26,093 bases of DNA from CAZNMF01 sp035547155 (lineage in GTDB: Bacteria; Acidobacteriota; Vicinamibacteria; Vicinamibacterales; SCN-69-37). The DNA lies in contig DASZVJ010000215.1 of the NCBI GenBank assembly GCA_035547155.1, positions 1-26,093 of the forward strand, read 5' to 3'. A program made the position numbers and the translations under genes. Shown one piece after another: positions 14,938-21,967 of the stretch. The notes below the pieces were generated by a model. The model was not told where the DNA came from, did not search any database, and worked only from the letters and a program-made list of their open reading frames with translations. The first letter of the stretch is position 1. Each line of letters begins with the position of its first letter.

Positions 14938-15705
14938 ATGGCCGAAAAGAGGCCCGCCAAAGGCCGGTCGACGCAGCCGAAGCCCAAAGATCTCCGCCAG
15001 CGCGTCTGGACGTTGGGCCGCACGCTGGTGCTTGGTGTCGCGTTGCTCGGCACGTTCGGCGCGTTCTTTCTCACGGGCATGCGCGTCGCCAACCGTGCGC
15101 GCGAAGTCAAAGTTCCCAACCTCCAGGGCATGAGCACCGATGACGCGAATCGATCGCTCGCCGCGCTCGGCCTCGTGCTCAAAGTCGACGCCCGCCGGCC
15201 AGACGCCAAAGTCCCCCTCGATCACGTCCTGACGCAGGACCCCGATCCCGGCACGATCACGCGCCGGCAACGCGCCGTACGCGTGCGGGTCAGCGACGGC
15301 CAGCGCGATCCCCTCGTCCCCTCCGTCGTCGGCATGCCGGAGCGCACGGCGGAGATCGTTCTGACACAGGACAACGTCACCGTGGCCGATCGCGCCGAAA
15401 TCCACACCCGTCTCGTCGAACCCGGCGTCGTCGTGGCCCAGGATCCAGGCGCGAAGAACCGCGCGGCCAAGGTGTCGCTGCTGATCAATCGTGGTGAAGA
15501 TGCGGAAGCATATGTCATGCCCGACGTCATCGGCGCGCAAGCGTCACGCGTGGTCGAGATTTTGAGACAACGCGGATTCCGCGTGACGGTCGGCGCAGAG
15601 GTGCCGTATCCGGGCATCCCGTCCGGCGTGGTGCTGCATCAGAGCCCACAGGCCGGATTTCGCGCGGCATATGGCGAAGCCGTCGTGTTGGAGGTGAGCC
15701 GGTGA
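14938..15705 (+). CDS. Membrane-anchored protein with three PASTA domains, no kinase
   Basis: The 255-residue protein has a short basic cytoplasmic tail, one membrane span at about residues 27-48 (TLGRTLVLGVALLGTFGAFF) and three tandem PASTA modules at roughly 57-124, 126-190 and 192-255. They begin KVPNLQGMSTDDANRSLAAL, LVPSVVGMPERTAEIVLTQD and VMPDVIGAQASRVVEILRQR, each followed by the typical VLxQDPDPGT or VLHQSPQAG turn. PASTA domains bind peptidoglycan or related beta-lactam-like ligands and usually end Ser/Thr kinases or penicillin-binding proteins; neither catalytic domain is present. It probably acts as a periplasmic cell-wall-binding protein. The gene is 18 nt after rsmB and its TGA overlaps the rpe GTG. 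Confidence 0.93.
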   Translation: MAEKRPAKGRSTQPKPKDLRQRVWTLGRTLVLGVALLGTFGAFFLTGMRVANRAREVKVPNLQGMSTDDANRSLAALGLVLKVDARRPDAKVPLDHVLTQDPDPGTITRRQRAVRVRVSDGQRDPLVPSVVGMPERTAEIVLTQDNVTVADRAEIHTRLVEPGVVVAQDPGAKNRAAKVSLLINRGEDAEAYVMPDVIGAQASRVVEILRQRGFRVTVGAEVPYPGIPSGVVLHQSPQAGFRAAYGEAVVLEVSR

Positions 15706-16364
15706 GCGTGCGTCTGGCGCCCTCGATCCTCGCCGCGGATTTCTCGAAGCTCGGCGACGAGATCCGCCGCGTCGAAACGGCGGGGGCGAACGTCATACAC
15801 ATCGACATCATGGACGGGCACTTCGTGCCCGCCATCACGTTCGGTCCGCTGATGATCGCCGCCGTCCGCACGGTGACGACACTGCCGCTGGACGTTCACC
15901 TGATGATCACCGAGCCGGAGCGCCAGATCGACGCCTGCGCGGACGCGGGTGCGACGACGATTGCGGTGCATGTGGAGGCGACGCCGCATCTGCACCGGTT
16001 GGTCGGACAAATTCACGCGCGCGGCGTGCGCGCCAGCGCCGCGATCAATCCGGCGACACCGGCCGCCGCGTTGAGCGACATCGTCGCCGATCTCGATCAA
16101 GTGCTCGTCATGTCCGTGAATCCGGGTCTGACGGGACAGCCGTTCATCCCGCGCAGTCTCCAGAAAGTGGCCGAGGTGCAGGCGCTCATCGCCGCGAAAA
16201 GCAGCCGGGCGGAGATCGCCGTCGACGGCGGTGTCGACGCGCGCAACGCGGGACCGCTCGTCAAGGCTGGTGCGTCGGTCCTTATTGCCGGTGCCGCCGT
16301 CTTTCATGCCCCCGACGCCCCGGCGGCCATGCTGGCCCTCCGCCGCGCCGCGGAAGGCCGCTGA
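15702..16364 (+). CDS. rpe: Ribulose-phosphate 3-epimerase
   Basis: Rpe interconverts ribulose-5-phosphate and xylulose-5-phosphate in the pentose phosphate pathway. The 220-residue TIM-barrel protein has LAPSILAADFSKLGDEI, the metal/substrate motif HIDIMDGHFVPAITFGP, LDVHLMITEPERQI, the loop VLVMSVNPGLTGQPFIP, and the phosphate site AVDGGVDARNAGPLVKAGA, all standard. Length is normal. The GTG start overlaps the PASTA gene's TGA in a GTGA junction, so the two are translationally coupled; the ORF's upstream frame does not offer a better start. Confidence 0.97.
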   Translation: MSVRLAPSILAADFSKLGDEIRRVETAGANVIHIDIMDGHFVPAITFGPLMIAAVRTVTTLPLDVHLMITEPERQIDACADAGATTIAVHVEATPHLHRLVGQIHARGVRASAAINPATPAAALSDIVADLDQVLVMSVNPGLTGQPFIPRSLQKVAEVQALIAAKSSRAEIAVDGGVDARNAGPLVKAGASVLIAGAAVFHAPDAPAAMLALRRAAEGR

Positions 16365-16368
16365 CGGC

Positions 16369-16764
16369 ATGCCCTCGTCAGTGACGTCCCTGCGCGTGCG
16401 CTACGCCGAGACCGACCAGATGGGCGTCGTCTACTACGCGAACTACTTCGTGTGGTTCGAAGTCGCGCGCACGGATCTGATTCGATCCCTGGGCTGGAGC
16501 TACCGCGAGATGGAAACCGCAGGGGTCATCCTGCCCGTGATCGAGGCGACCTGCCAGTACCGCCGCCCGTCGCGATACGATGACGAGTTGGAAATCCGCA
16601 CGACGGGCCGGCTGACGACACCCGTGCGAGTGGAGTTCGACTACGAAGTCATGATCAAAGGCCAGACAGAGCCCATCGCCACCGGACGCACGCGCCACGC
16701 GGCGATCACCCCGGACGGCAAGCCCTGTCGTCTGCCGTCCCGCATCGTGGAGGTCTTTTCGTGA
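16369..16764 (+). CDS. YbgC-type acyl-CoA thioesterase (hotdog fold)
   Basis: The 131-residue protein carries the 4-hydroxybenzoyl-CoA thioesterase/YbgC signature RVRYAETDQMGVVYYANYFV, where the Asp is the catalytic residue, followed by WFEVARTDLIRSLGWSYREM. It then has the beta strands of a hotdog domain, including CQYRRPSRYDDELEI. The family hydrolyses short or aromatic acyl-CoAs; in E. coli YbgC it associates with the Tol-Pal envelope operon, but no tol gene is here. It starts 4 nt after rpe and its TGA overlaps the epimerase GTG. The substrate is not determinable from sequence. Confidence 0.88.
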   Translation: MPSSVTSLRVRYAETDQMGVVYYANYFVWFEVARTDLIRSLGWSYREMETAGVILPVIEATCQYRRPSRYDDELEIRTTGRLTTPVRVEFDYEVMIKGQTEPIATGRTRHAAITPDGKPCRLPSRIVEVFS

Positions 16765-17714
16765 AAGCGCTCGTTACCGGCGCGGCCGGGTTCATCGGAT
16801 CGACCCTCGCCACGACGCTCACCGATCGCGGCGTCCCGGTCGTCGGTCTGGATTGCTTCACGGACTATTACGCCCGTGAGGTGAAAGAGCGCAACCTCGC
16901 GGATCTGCGATCGCGGCGGGCGTTCCAGTTCGTCGAAGACCGGCTCCAGACGGCCGATCTCGACTCCCTGCTCGACGGCGTGACCCACGTCTTCCACTTG
17001 GCGGCGCAAGCCGGTGTGCGCGGCAGCTGGGGCACGCAGTTCCAGACCTACACGTCGCACAACGTCGACGCCACGCAGCGGCTGCTCGAGGCGCTCAAGG
17101 AACGGCCGATCGCCAGGCTCGTCTACGCGTCCAGCTCGTCGGTCTACGGCGACGCCGCGCCCATCCCGATGCGCGAGGACGCCTACCTGCAGCCCGTCTC
17201 GCCCTACGGCGTCACGAAGCTCGCGGCCGAGCACCTGTGCCATCTGTATTTCGTGAATCACGGCGTGCCGGCCGTGTCGCTGCGATTCTTTACGGTCTAC
17301 GGCCCACGCCAGCGCCCCGACATGGCGTTCCATCGCTTCATCCGGGCCGCGCTGCTCGGCCAGCCGATCTCGCTCTTCGGCGACGGCGAGCAGAGCCGCG
17401 ATTTCACGTTCATCGAGGACATCGTGGCGGCCATGCTCGCGGCAGGCGACCGCGGACAGGCCGGCCGCGTCTATAACATCGGCGGCGGCAGCCGCGTGAC
17501 GATCAACGAGGTTCTTGCGTTGATCGGCCGTTTGACGGGCCGCACGCTGGACGTGCGGCGGCTGCCGGCAGAAAAAGGTGACATGCGCGATACGTTTGCG
17601 GATACGACCAGGGCACAGACGGACCTCGCATTCAAACCGTCCCATTCGCTCGAGTCCGGCTTGGCGGCCGAGTGCACGTGGCTGGCCGGCCTGCTCGGCC
17701 AGCCGTTGAGCTAG
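16761..17714 (+). CDS. NAD-dependent nucleotide-sugar epimerase/dehydratase (extended SDR)
   Basis: This 317-residue extended short-chain dehydrogenase has the nucleotide-binding glycine motif GAAGFIG (7-13), FHLAAQAGVRGSW near 79-90, the serine region ASSSSVYGD (123-131), and the catalytic pair Tyr149-Lys153 in SPYGVTK. It also has RFFTVYGPRQRPDMAFHRFI and FGDGEQSRDFTFIEDIV, typical of UDP-glucose or UDP-glucuronate 4-epimerases. The DYY-AREVKERNLADL region near 35-50 resembles UDP-glucuronate 4-epimerases. It supplies activated sugars for envelope glycans; exact substrate is uncertain. The GTG start overlaps the thioesterase stop (GTGA). Confidence 0.9.
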   Translation: MKALVTGAAGFIGSTLATTLTDRGVPVVGLDCFTDYYAREVKERNLADLRSRRAFQFVEDRLQTADLDSLLDGVTHVFHLAAQAGVRGSWGTQFQTYTSHNVDATQRLLEALKERPIARLVYASSSSVYGDAAPIPMREDAYLQPVSPYGVTKLAAEHLCHLYFVNHGVPAVSLRFFTVYGPRQRPDMAFHRFIRAALLGQPISLFGDGEQSRDFTFIEDIVAAMLAAGDRGQAGRVYNIGGGSRVTINEVLALIGRLTGRTLDVRRLPAEKGDMRDTFADTTRAQTDLAFKPSHSLESGLAAECTWLAGLLGQPLS

Positions 17715-17718
17715 TCTG

Positions 17719-18621
17719 ATGCGCGTGTCCGTCTTCGTCCGACGCGTTCTCGCGGTGCTCGCGATCGCCACGGTGGCCCCGCTCGTCGCCGGGTGCGGCG
17801 CCCACCGCCACGACGAGATCGCCAACCCTGGTGAGCAGAACGCCGACCGCTTCCTGTACGAGCACGGCACGGCCTCGCTCACTCGCAAGCACTGGATCGA
17901 AGCCCGGGAGTATTTCCGGAAGCTCGTCGACACCTATCCCACGAGCAGCTACCGGCAGGACGCCAAGCTCGGGATCGGCGACACGTATCTCGGAGAGCGG
18001 CGCAGCGACTCGGACGTGCTCGCCGCCAACGAGTTCCGCGAGTTCCTGCGCTTCTACCCGCTGGCCGCGAAGGCCGACTACGCGCAGTACCGGCTCGCCG
18101 TATCTCAAATCCGTCAGGTCCTCGCCCCGCAACGCGATCAGACCGCGACGCGCAACGCGCTCAAGGAGCTGGAGACGTTCACCGCCAACTATCCCCAGAG
18201 CGAGTGGCTGCCCGAAGTGTTGAAGCTGCAACGGCAGATGCGCGATCGGCTCTCGGAGAGCGAGTACCTCGTCGGCCGGCACTACTTCCGGACGCGATGG
18301 TACCCTGGCGCGATCTCACGGTTCACCGAGCTGATGAAGACGGACCCGCAATTCACCGGCCGTGACGGCGTCTACTTCTTCCTGGCCGAGAGCTATTACA
18401 AGCAGCACAAGCCCGCCGATGCGCTGCCGCTCTACCAGAAGCTCGTCGCCGAGTTCCGCGTCAGCGACTACCTGAAGCAGGCACACGCCCGCATCGCCGA
18501 GCTGTCAGCGTCGGACAAGACGCAAGTCGCGGACGCGAAAGACAAGAAAGACGCGAAGACCGACCCGAAGTCCCCGCAAACGCCACCTGCCGCTCCGACG
18601 ACGGCAGCGGCCAAGCCGTAG
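17719..18621 (+). CDS. Outer-membrane assembly lipoprotein, BamD/YfiO-like
   Basis: The 300-residue protein begins with a lipoprotein signal ending in the lipobox LVAGC, so Cys26 should be lipidated and the protein held in the outer membrane facing the periplasm. TPR-like helical pairs follow: FLYEHGTASLTRKHWIEARE, YFRKLVDTYPTSSYRQDAKL, EFREFLRFYPLAAKADYAQY, then ELETFTANYPQSEWLPEV and AISRFTELMKTDP. This is the layout of BamD, which helps BamA insert beta-barrel proteins. A low-complexity Lys/Asp/Ala/Pro tail (about 265-300) extends past the usual end. It follows the epimerase by 4 nt and ends the plus-strand unit; no other bam gene is in the window. Confidence 0.88.
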   Translation: MRVSVFVRRVLAVLAIATVAPLVAGCGAHRHDEIANPGEQNADRFLYEHGTASLTRKHWIEAREYFRKLVDTYPTSSYRQDAKLGIGDTYLGERRSDSDVLAANEFREFLRFYPLAAKADYAQYRLAVSQIRQVLAPQRDQTATRNALKELETFTANYPQSEWLPEVLKLQRQMRDRLSESEYLVGRHYFRTRWYPGAISRFTELMKTDPQFTGRDGVYFFLAESYYKQHKPADALPLYQKLVAEFRVSDYLKQAHARIAELSASDKTQVADAKDKKDAKTDPKSPQTPPAAPTTAAAKP

Positions 18622-18644
18622 AACACGACCGTCACGGCGCGCTT

Positions 18645-18735
18645 GTAGCCCGAAGTCCCGTAGCCCGCAGCCCGCGTAGGGGCGGCCCTTGTGGCCGCCC
18701 AGCCCGCAGACCGCGGACCGCAGCCTGCAGACCGT
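18645..18735. repeat. AGACCGC/GTAGCCC heptamer array with a nested REP-like unit
   Basis: Left of the nested palindrome stand GTAGCCC (18645-18651), an eight-base GAAGTCCC, GTAGCCC and GCAGCCC. Right of it stand AGCCCGC, AGACCGC, GGACCGC, AGCCTGC and AGACCGT, in strict 7-nt register to 18735. The last base of the array is the first base of the pgsA stop codon complement. The array fills the gap between the convergent BamD-like gene and pgsA. Confidence 0.75.
18675..18700. repeat. Single GTAGGGGC palindromic REP-like unit
   Basis: The unit reads CGTAGGGGCGGCCCTTG, then TGGCCGCCC, with GGGCGGCC pairing to GGCCGCCC around a short loop. It matches the two units at 5348-5405 in both the CGTAGGGGC head and the palindromic body. 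Confidence 0.75.
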
Positions 18736-19358
18736 TACGCCCGAATGCGTGTCGAGACCGGTGGACGTTCGGCCTGCGTCTTGACGGAAGGTGATGCGAC
18801 GATGGGCTTGGCGCCGAGCGCGGCATTGGCGCGGCGCGAGTAGTCGATCGCGGAGATGAGCGCGGTGATTGTCGCGACCCACATCGCGATTTGACCAAAC
18901 AGATAGAACTCGTCGATGTACGGCGCGAGGATCAGCAGGAGAATGGCTGCCACCTGCGAAGCCATCTTGATCTTGCCGATCCCCGACGCCGGCAGCGAGT
19001 GACCGCGCGCGTGCAGCACGCTGCGCAGGACCGTCACCGCGAACTCGCGGCCGAGAATCACCGCCACCATCCACGCCGACGCGAGCCCGTTGGCCACGAG
19101 CGACACGAGCGCGGCGGTGACCAGCATCTTGTCGGCCAGCGGATCCATCCATTGCCCGAGTCCCGTCACCTGCCCGCGGCGCCGCGCGAGATACCCGTCG
19201 AGCCAGTCGGTCAGCGACGCCACCGCGAAGATCGTGGCGCCGAGAATCTCGTTGCTGACGCCGAACAGCTCCCGGCCGGGGAACTTGGTCAACAACACGA
19301 CCACCAGCAGCGGCACCAGGAAGATCCGGCCGAGCGTCAGGGAGTTCGGAAGATTCAC
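18735..19358 (-). CDS. pgsA: CDP-diacylglycerol-glycerol-3-phosphate 3-phosphatidyltransferase
   Basis: PgsA makes phosphatidylglycerol phosphate, the committed step to phosphatidylglycerol and cardiolipin, at the inner membrane. The 207-residue protein starts MNLPNSLTLGRIFLVPLLVV and carries the complete CDP-alcohol phosphotransferase motif: Asp54-Gly55-x2-Ala58-Arg59-x8-Gly68-x3-Asp72-x3-Asp76. Several membrane spans follow, with GREFAVTVLRSVLHARG and KIKMASQVAAI typical of PgsA rather than phosphatidylserine synthase. The start is a GTG fixed by the conserved N-terminus. The 49-nt gap to the divergent nucleotidyltransferase gene must hold promoters for both. The C-terminal 25 residues are variable and polar. 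Confidence 0.95.
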   Translation of the reverse strand: MNLPNSLTLGRIFLVPLLVVVLLTKFPGRELFGVSNEILGATIFAVASLTDWLDGYLARRRGQVTGLGQWMDPLADKMLVTAALVSLVANGLASAWMVAVILGREFAVTVLRSVLHARGHSLPASGIGKIKMASQVAAILLLILAPYIDEFYLFGQIAMWVATITALISAIDYSRRANAALGAKPIVASPSVKTQAERPPVSTRIRA

Positions 19359-19392
19359 GAGCGTGTCAGCGACATCTTATCGCCAATTCCGC

Positions 19393-19398
19393 TACCAT
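19393..19398 (+). promoter_or_regulatory. -10-like TACCAT box 9 nt before the nucleotidyltransferase start
   Basis: TACCAT ends 9 nt before the ATG at 19408, and there is no clear ribosome site between. The spacing suggests leaderless or nearly leaderless transcription. It lies in the short divergent gap shared with pgsA; no convincing -35 is seen. Confidence 0.3.
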
Positions 19399-19407
19399 TC
19401 TCCGGTC

Positions 19408-20472
19408 ATGCGCGCGATTCTCCTGGCCGGCGGCAAAGGCACCCGGCTGCGTCCACTCACGTTGCACACACCCAAACCAGTGGCGCCGATCTTCGATCGG
19501 CCCTTTCTGCAATATCAAATCGACTTGCTGCGGCAGGTGCCGGAGATCGACGAGATCGTCCTGAGCCTGAACTATCAGCCGCACCGCATCGAAGAAGTCT
19601 TCGGCGACGGCTCACGCTTCGGCGTCAAGCTTCGCTACGTCGTCGAGCCCTCGCCGCTCGGCACCGGTGGCGCGATCAAGTTCGCCGCCGGCAGCCATCG
19701 CGACGGTCCGATCGTCGTCTTCAACGGCGACGTCTTCACGTCGGTCGATCTGCCCGCCGTCATCGCGCTCCATCGCGAGCGCCGGGCGACGGCCACAATC
19801 GTGCTCACGCCCGTCGAGAATCCCACGGCGTACGGTCTCGTCGAGACCGACGCACAGGGCAACGTGCGCGGATTTCTCGAGAAGCCGTCGCCCGACGAGA
19901 TCACGACGGACATGATCAACGCCGGCATCTACGTCCTCGAGCCGGACTCGCTCGATCGCATCCCGGCCGACACCGTGTACTCGATCGAGCGCGGCTACTT
20001 CCCCTCGCTCGTGCAGAACAAGGAGACGTTCGTCGCGTACCAGTACCGCGGCTACTGGATCGACATCGGCACGCCGGAGAAATATCGCCAGGCGCATCGC
20101 GACATCATGGACGGCCACTTCCCTGCGCCGCCGTTCCTCTCGTCGATCGGCCAGCCGGTGATCTCGCCCGACGCGCGCATCGAGCCCGGCGCGATCATCG
20201 AGGGGCCCTGCTTCATCGACATGGGCACCGTCGTGAAGGCGGGCGCGACGATCGGTCCGTACAGCGTCATCGGCGCCGGCTGCGACATTGCGGAAGGCGC
20301 GCACATCAACGGCGCGATCCTGTGGCCGGGCACCTGCGTCGGCTCGCACGCGCGGATTACTGGCGCGATCGCCGGGCACGGCTGCCGCTTCGGCGAGCAC
20401 GTCGAGATCGGCGACGATGCGATGTTCGGCGACCAGTCGGTCGTCACTGACTACTCGAGGACACATTCGTGA
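19408..20472 (+). CDS. Sugar-1-phosphate nucleotidyltransferase, probable mannose-1-phosphate guanylyltransferase
   Basis: The 354-residue enzyme has the nucleotidyltransferase signature LLAGGKGTRLRPLTLHTPKP (residues 5-24). Then follow the sugar-site pieces GTGGAIKFAAGS, VFNGDVFTSVD with the metal-binding Asp, and NPTAYGLVETD, plus FLEKPSPDE. From about residue 235 a left-handed beta-helix of hexapeptide repeats runs to the end (ARIEPGAIIEGPCFIDMGTV, VKAGATIGPYSVIGAG). This is the form of GDP-mannose pyrophosphorylases and related glucose-1-phosphate enzymes. The overlapping phosphomannomutase gene favours mannose-1-phosphate and GTP as substrates, which is inference from context. The start is the ATG that begins the signature. 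Confidence 0.88.
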   Translation: MRAILLAGGKGTRLRPLTLHTPKPVAPIFDRPFLQYQIDLLRQVPEIDEIVLSLNYQPHRIEEVFGDGSRFGVKLRYVVEPSPLGTGGAIKFAAGSHRDGPIVVFNGDVFTSVDLPAVIALHRERRATATIVLTPVENPTAYGLVETDAQGNVRGFLEKPSPDEITTDMINAGIYVLEPDSLDRIPADTVYSIERGYFPSLVQNKETFVAYQYRGYWIDIGTPEKYRQAHRDIMDGHFPAPPFLSSIGQPVISPDARIEPGAIIEGPCFIDMGTVVKAGATIGPYSVIGAGCDIAEGAHINGAILWPGTCVGSHARITGAIAGHGCRFGEHVEIGDDAMFGDQSVVTDYSRTHS

Positions 20473-21824
20473 GCGTTTCCGCATCGATCTTCAAGGCCTA
20501 CGACGTCCGCGCCATCTATCCGACAGAAATCCACGAAGCCGCCGCCAAGGCCATCGGCCGCGCGTTCGTCGTCTATCTCGGCGCGTCGAAGATTGCCGTC
20601 TCGCGCGACATGCGCGTCTCCTCGCCGTCGCTCGCCGCCGCGTTCATCGACGGCGCGCTCGAGCAAGGCGCCGACGTCGTCGACTACGGCATGTGCGCGA
20701 CCGACATGCTCTACTTCGGCGTCGTCCGCGACGGCCTCGAAGGCGGCGCGCAGATCACCGCGTCGCACAATCCCGGTGAGTACAACGGCATCAAGATGGT
20801 GCGCCGCGAGGCGTTTCCGCTGTCGGGCGACGCGGGCATCGGCGACATCCGCGACATGGTGACGAACGGCACAATCCCCGCGCCGACACGGCCGCGCGGC
20901 CGCGTGCTGCCCACGGCGATCCTCGACGACTACGTCGATCGCGTGATGGGCTTCATCGATCCGTCGGTCATCAAGCCGTTCAACGTCGTGCTCGACGCCG
21001 GCAGCGGCATGGCGGGCCTGGTCGCGCCGCGGCTCTTCGATCGGCTGCCGTGCAGAACGACGAGGCTGTGCTTCGAGATCGATGGCCGATTCCCGAATCA
21101 CGAAGCCAATCCGCTCATCGAAGAGAACCGCGCCGACATCATCGCGCGCGTGGTGCGGGAGAAAGCCGATATCGGCATCGCCTGGGACGGCGACGCCGAT
21201 CGCTGCTTCTTCATCGACGGCAGCGGCGAGTTCATCGCCGGCGACTTCATCACGGCGCTCCTCGCCGAAGCCGCGCTGCGCAAGTCGCCCGGCGAAAAGA
21301 TCATCTACGACGTGCGTGCGAGCTACGCGGTCAAGGACACGGTTGCCGCGTTCGGCGGGACGGCGCTCATGAATCGCGTCGGCCACGCGTTCATCAAGCG
21401 GCGGATGCGCGAGGAGAACGCGATCTTCGGCGGCGAGGTCACGGGTCACTACTACTTCCGCGACTTCTACTACGCCGACAACGGCTTCATCCCCGCGCTC
21501 CTGATCCTGGAGCTGATGTCGCGCCGCAACATGACGCTGCGCGAGCTCCTGGCGCCTCTTCGCGCGAAGTACTACATCACCGGCGAGGTCAACACGCGCG
21601 TCAGCGGCGTCGACGTCGTCGCCGCGCGCCTGAAGGATCTCGCCGCGAAGTACAAGGACGCCCACACCTACGAGCTCGACGGCTTCTCCGCCGAGTTCCC
21701 CGACTGGCACTTCAACGTCCGCGGATCGAACACCGAGCCGCTGCTACGCCTCAACCTCGAAGCGAAGACGCAGGCGATGATGGAAGCGAAGCGCGACGAG
21801 GTCTTAGGGGTGATTCGGAAATAG
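20469..21824 (+). CDS. Phosphomannomutase/phosphoglucomutase
   Basis: This 451-residue alpha-D-phosphohexomutase has its four landmarks in order: the phospho-Ser loop TASHNPGEYNGIK with Ser99, the metal-binding loop WDGDADRC, the sugar-recognition loop GGEVTGHYYFRD, and the C-terminal phosphate-binding RGSNTEPLLRLN. The N-terminus SIFKAYDVRAIYP is typical of ManB/AlgC enzymes, and length matches E. coli CpsG (about 456). It converts mannose-6-phosphate to mannose-1-phosphate, feeding the nucleotidyltransferase encoded just before it; glucose phosphates may also be used. The GTG start overlaps the upstream TGA (GTGA), so the two steps of GDP-mannose synthesis are translationally coupled. Confidence 0.94.
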   Translation: MSVSASIFKAYDVRAIYPTEIHEAAAKAIGRAFVVYLGASKIAVSRDMRVSSPSLAAAFIDGALEQGADVVDYGMCATDMLYFGVVRDGLEGGAQITASHNPGEYNGIKMVRREAFPLSGDAGIGDIRDMVTNGTIPAPTRPRGRVLPTAILDDYVDRVMGFIDPSVIKPFNVVLDAGSGMAGLVAPRLFDRLPCRTTRLCFEIDGRFPNHEANPLIEENRADIIARVVREKADIGIAWDGDADRCFFIDGSGEFIAGDFITALLAEAALRKSPGEKIIYDVRASYAVKDTVAAFGGTALMNRVGHAFIKRRMREENAIFGGEVTGHYYFRDFYYADNGFIPALLILELMSRRNMTLRELLAPLRAKYYITGEVNTRVSGVDVVAARLKDLAAKYKDAHTYELDGFSAEFPDWHFNVRGSNTEPLLRLNLEAKTQAMMEAKRDEVLGVIRK

Positions 21825-21911
21825 CATTACGGTCGCCCACGGCGACGGAGACAGCCCAAAGTCGAGCGCGTAGCGCGAGCGCTGAGGGCTCGGCGTCAGT
21901 TCCGGCAAGAG

Positions 21912-21935
21912 GCGTGGGGGTGGGGCCCCACGCCA
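21912..21935. terminator. Strong GC hairpin between convergent genes
   Basis: GGCGTGGGG (21912-21920) pairs perfectly with CCCCACGCC (21927-21935) around GTGGGG. It sits 88 nt after the phosphomannomutase stop and 33 nt before the ADOP stop on the other strand. No T-run follows on either strand, so it could be a bidirectional transcription end or RNA-stability element rather than a canonical intrinsic terminator. Confidence 0.45.
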
Positions 21936-21967
21936 TGAAATAAACGTCGTCCCCGCGGCCCGCCTTG

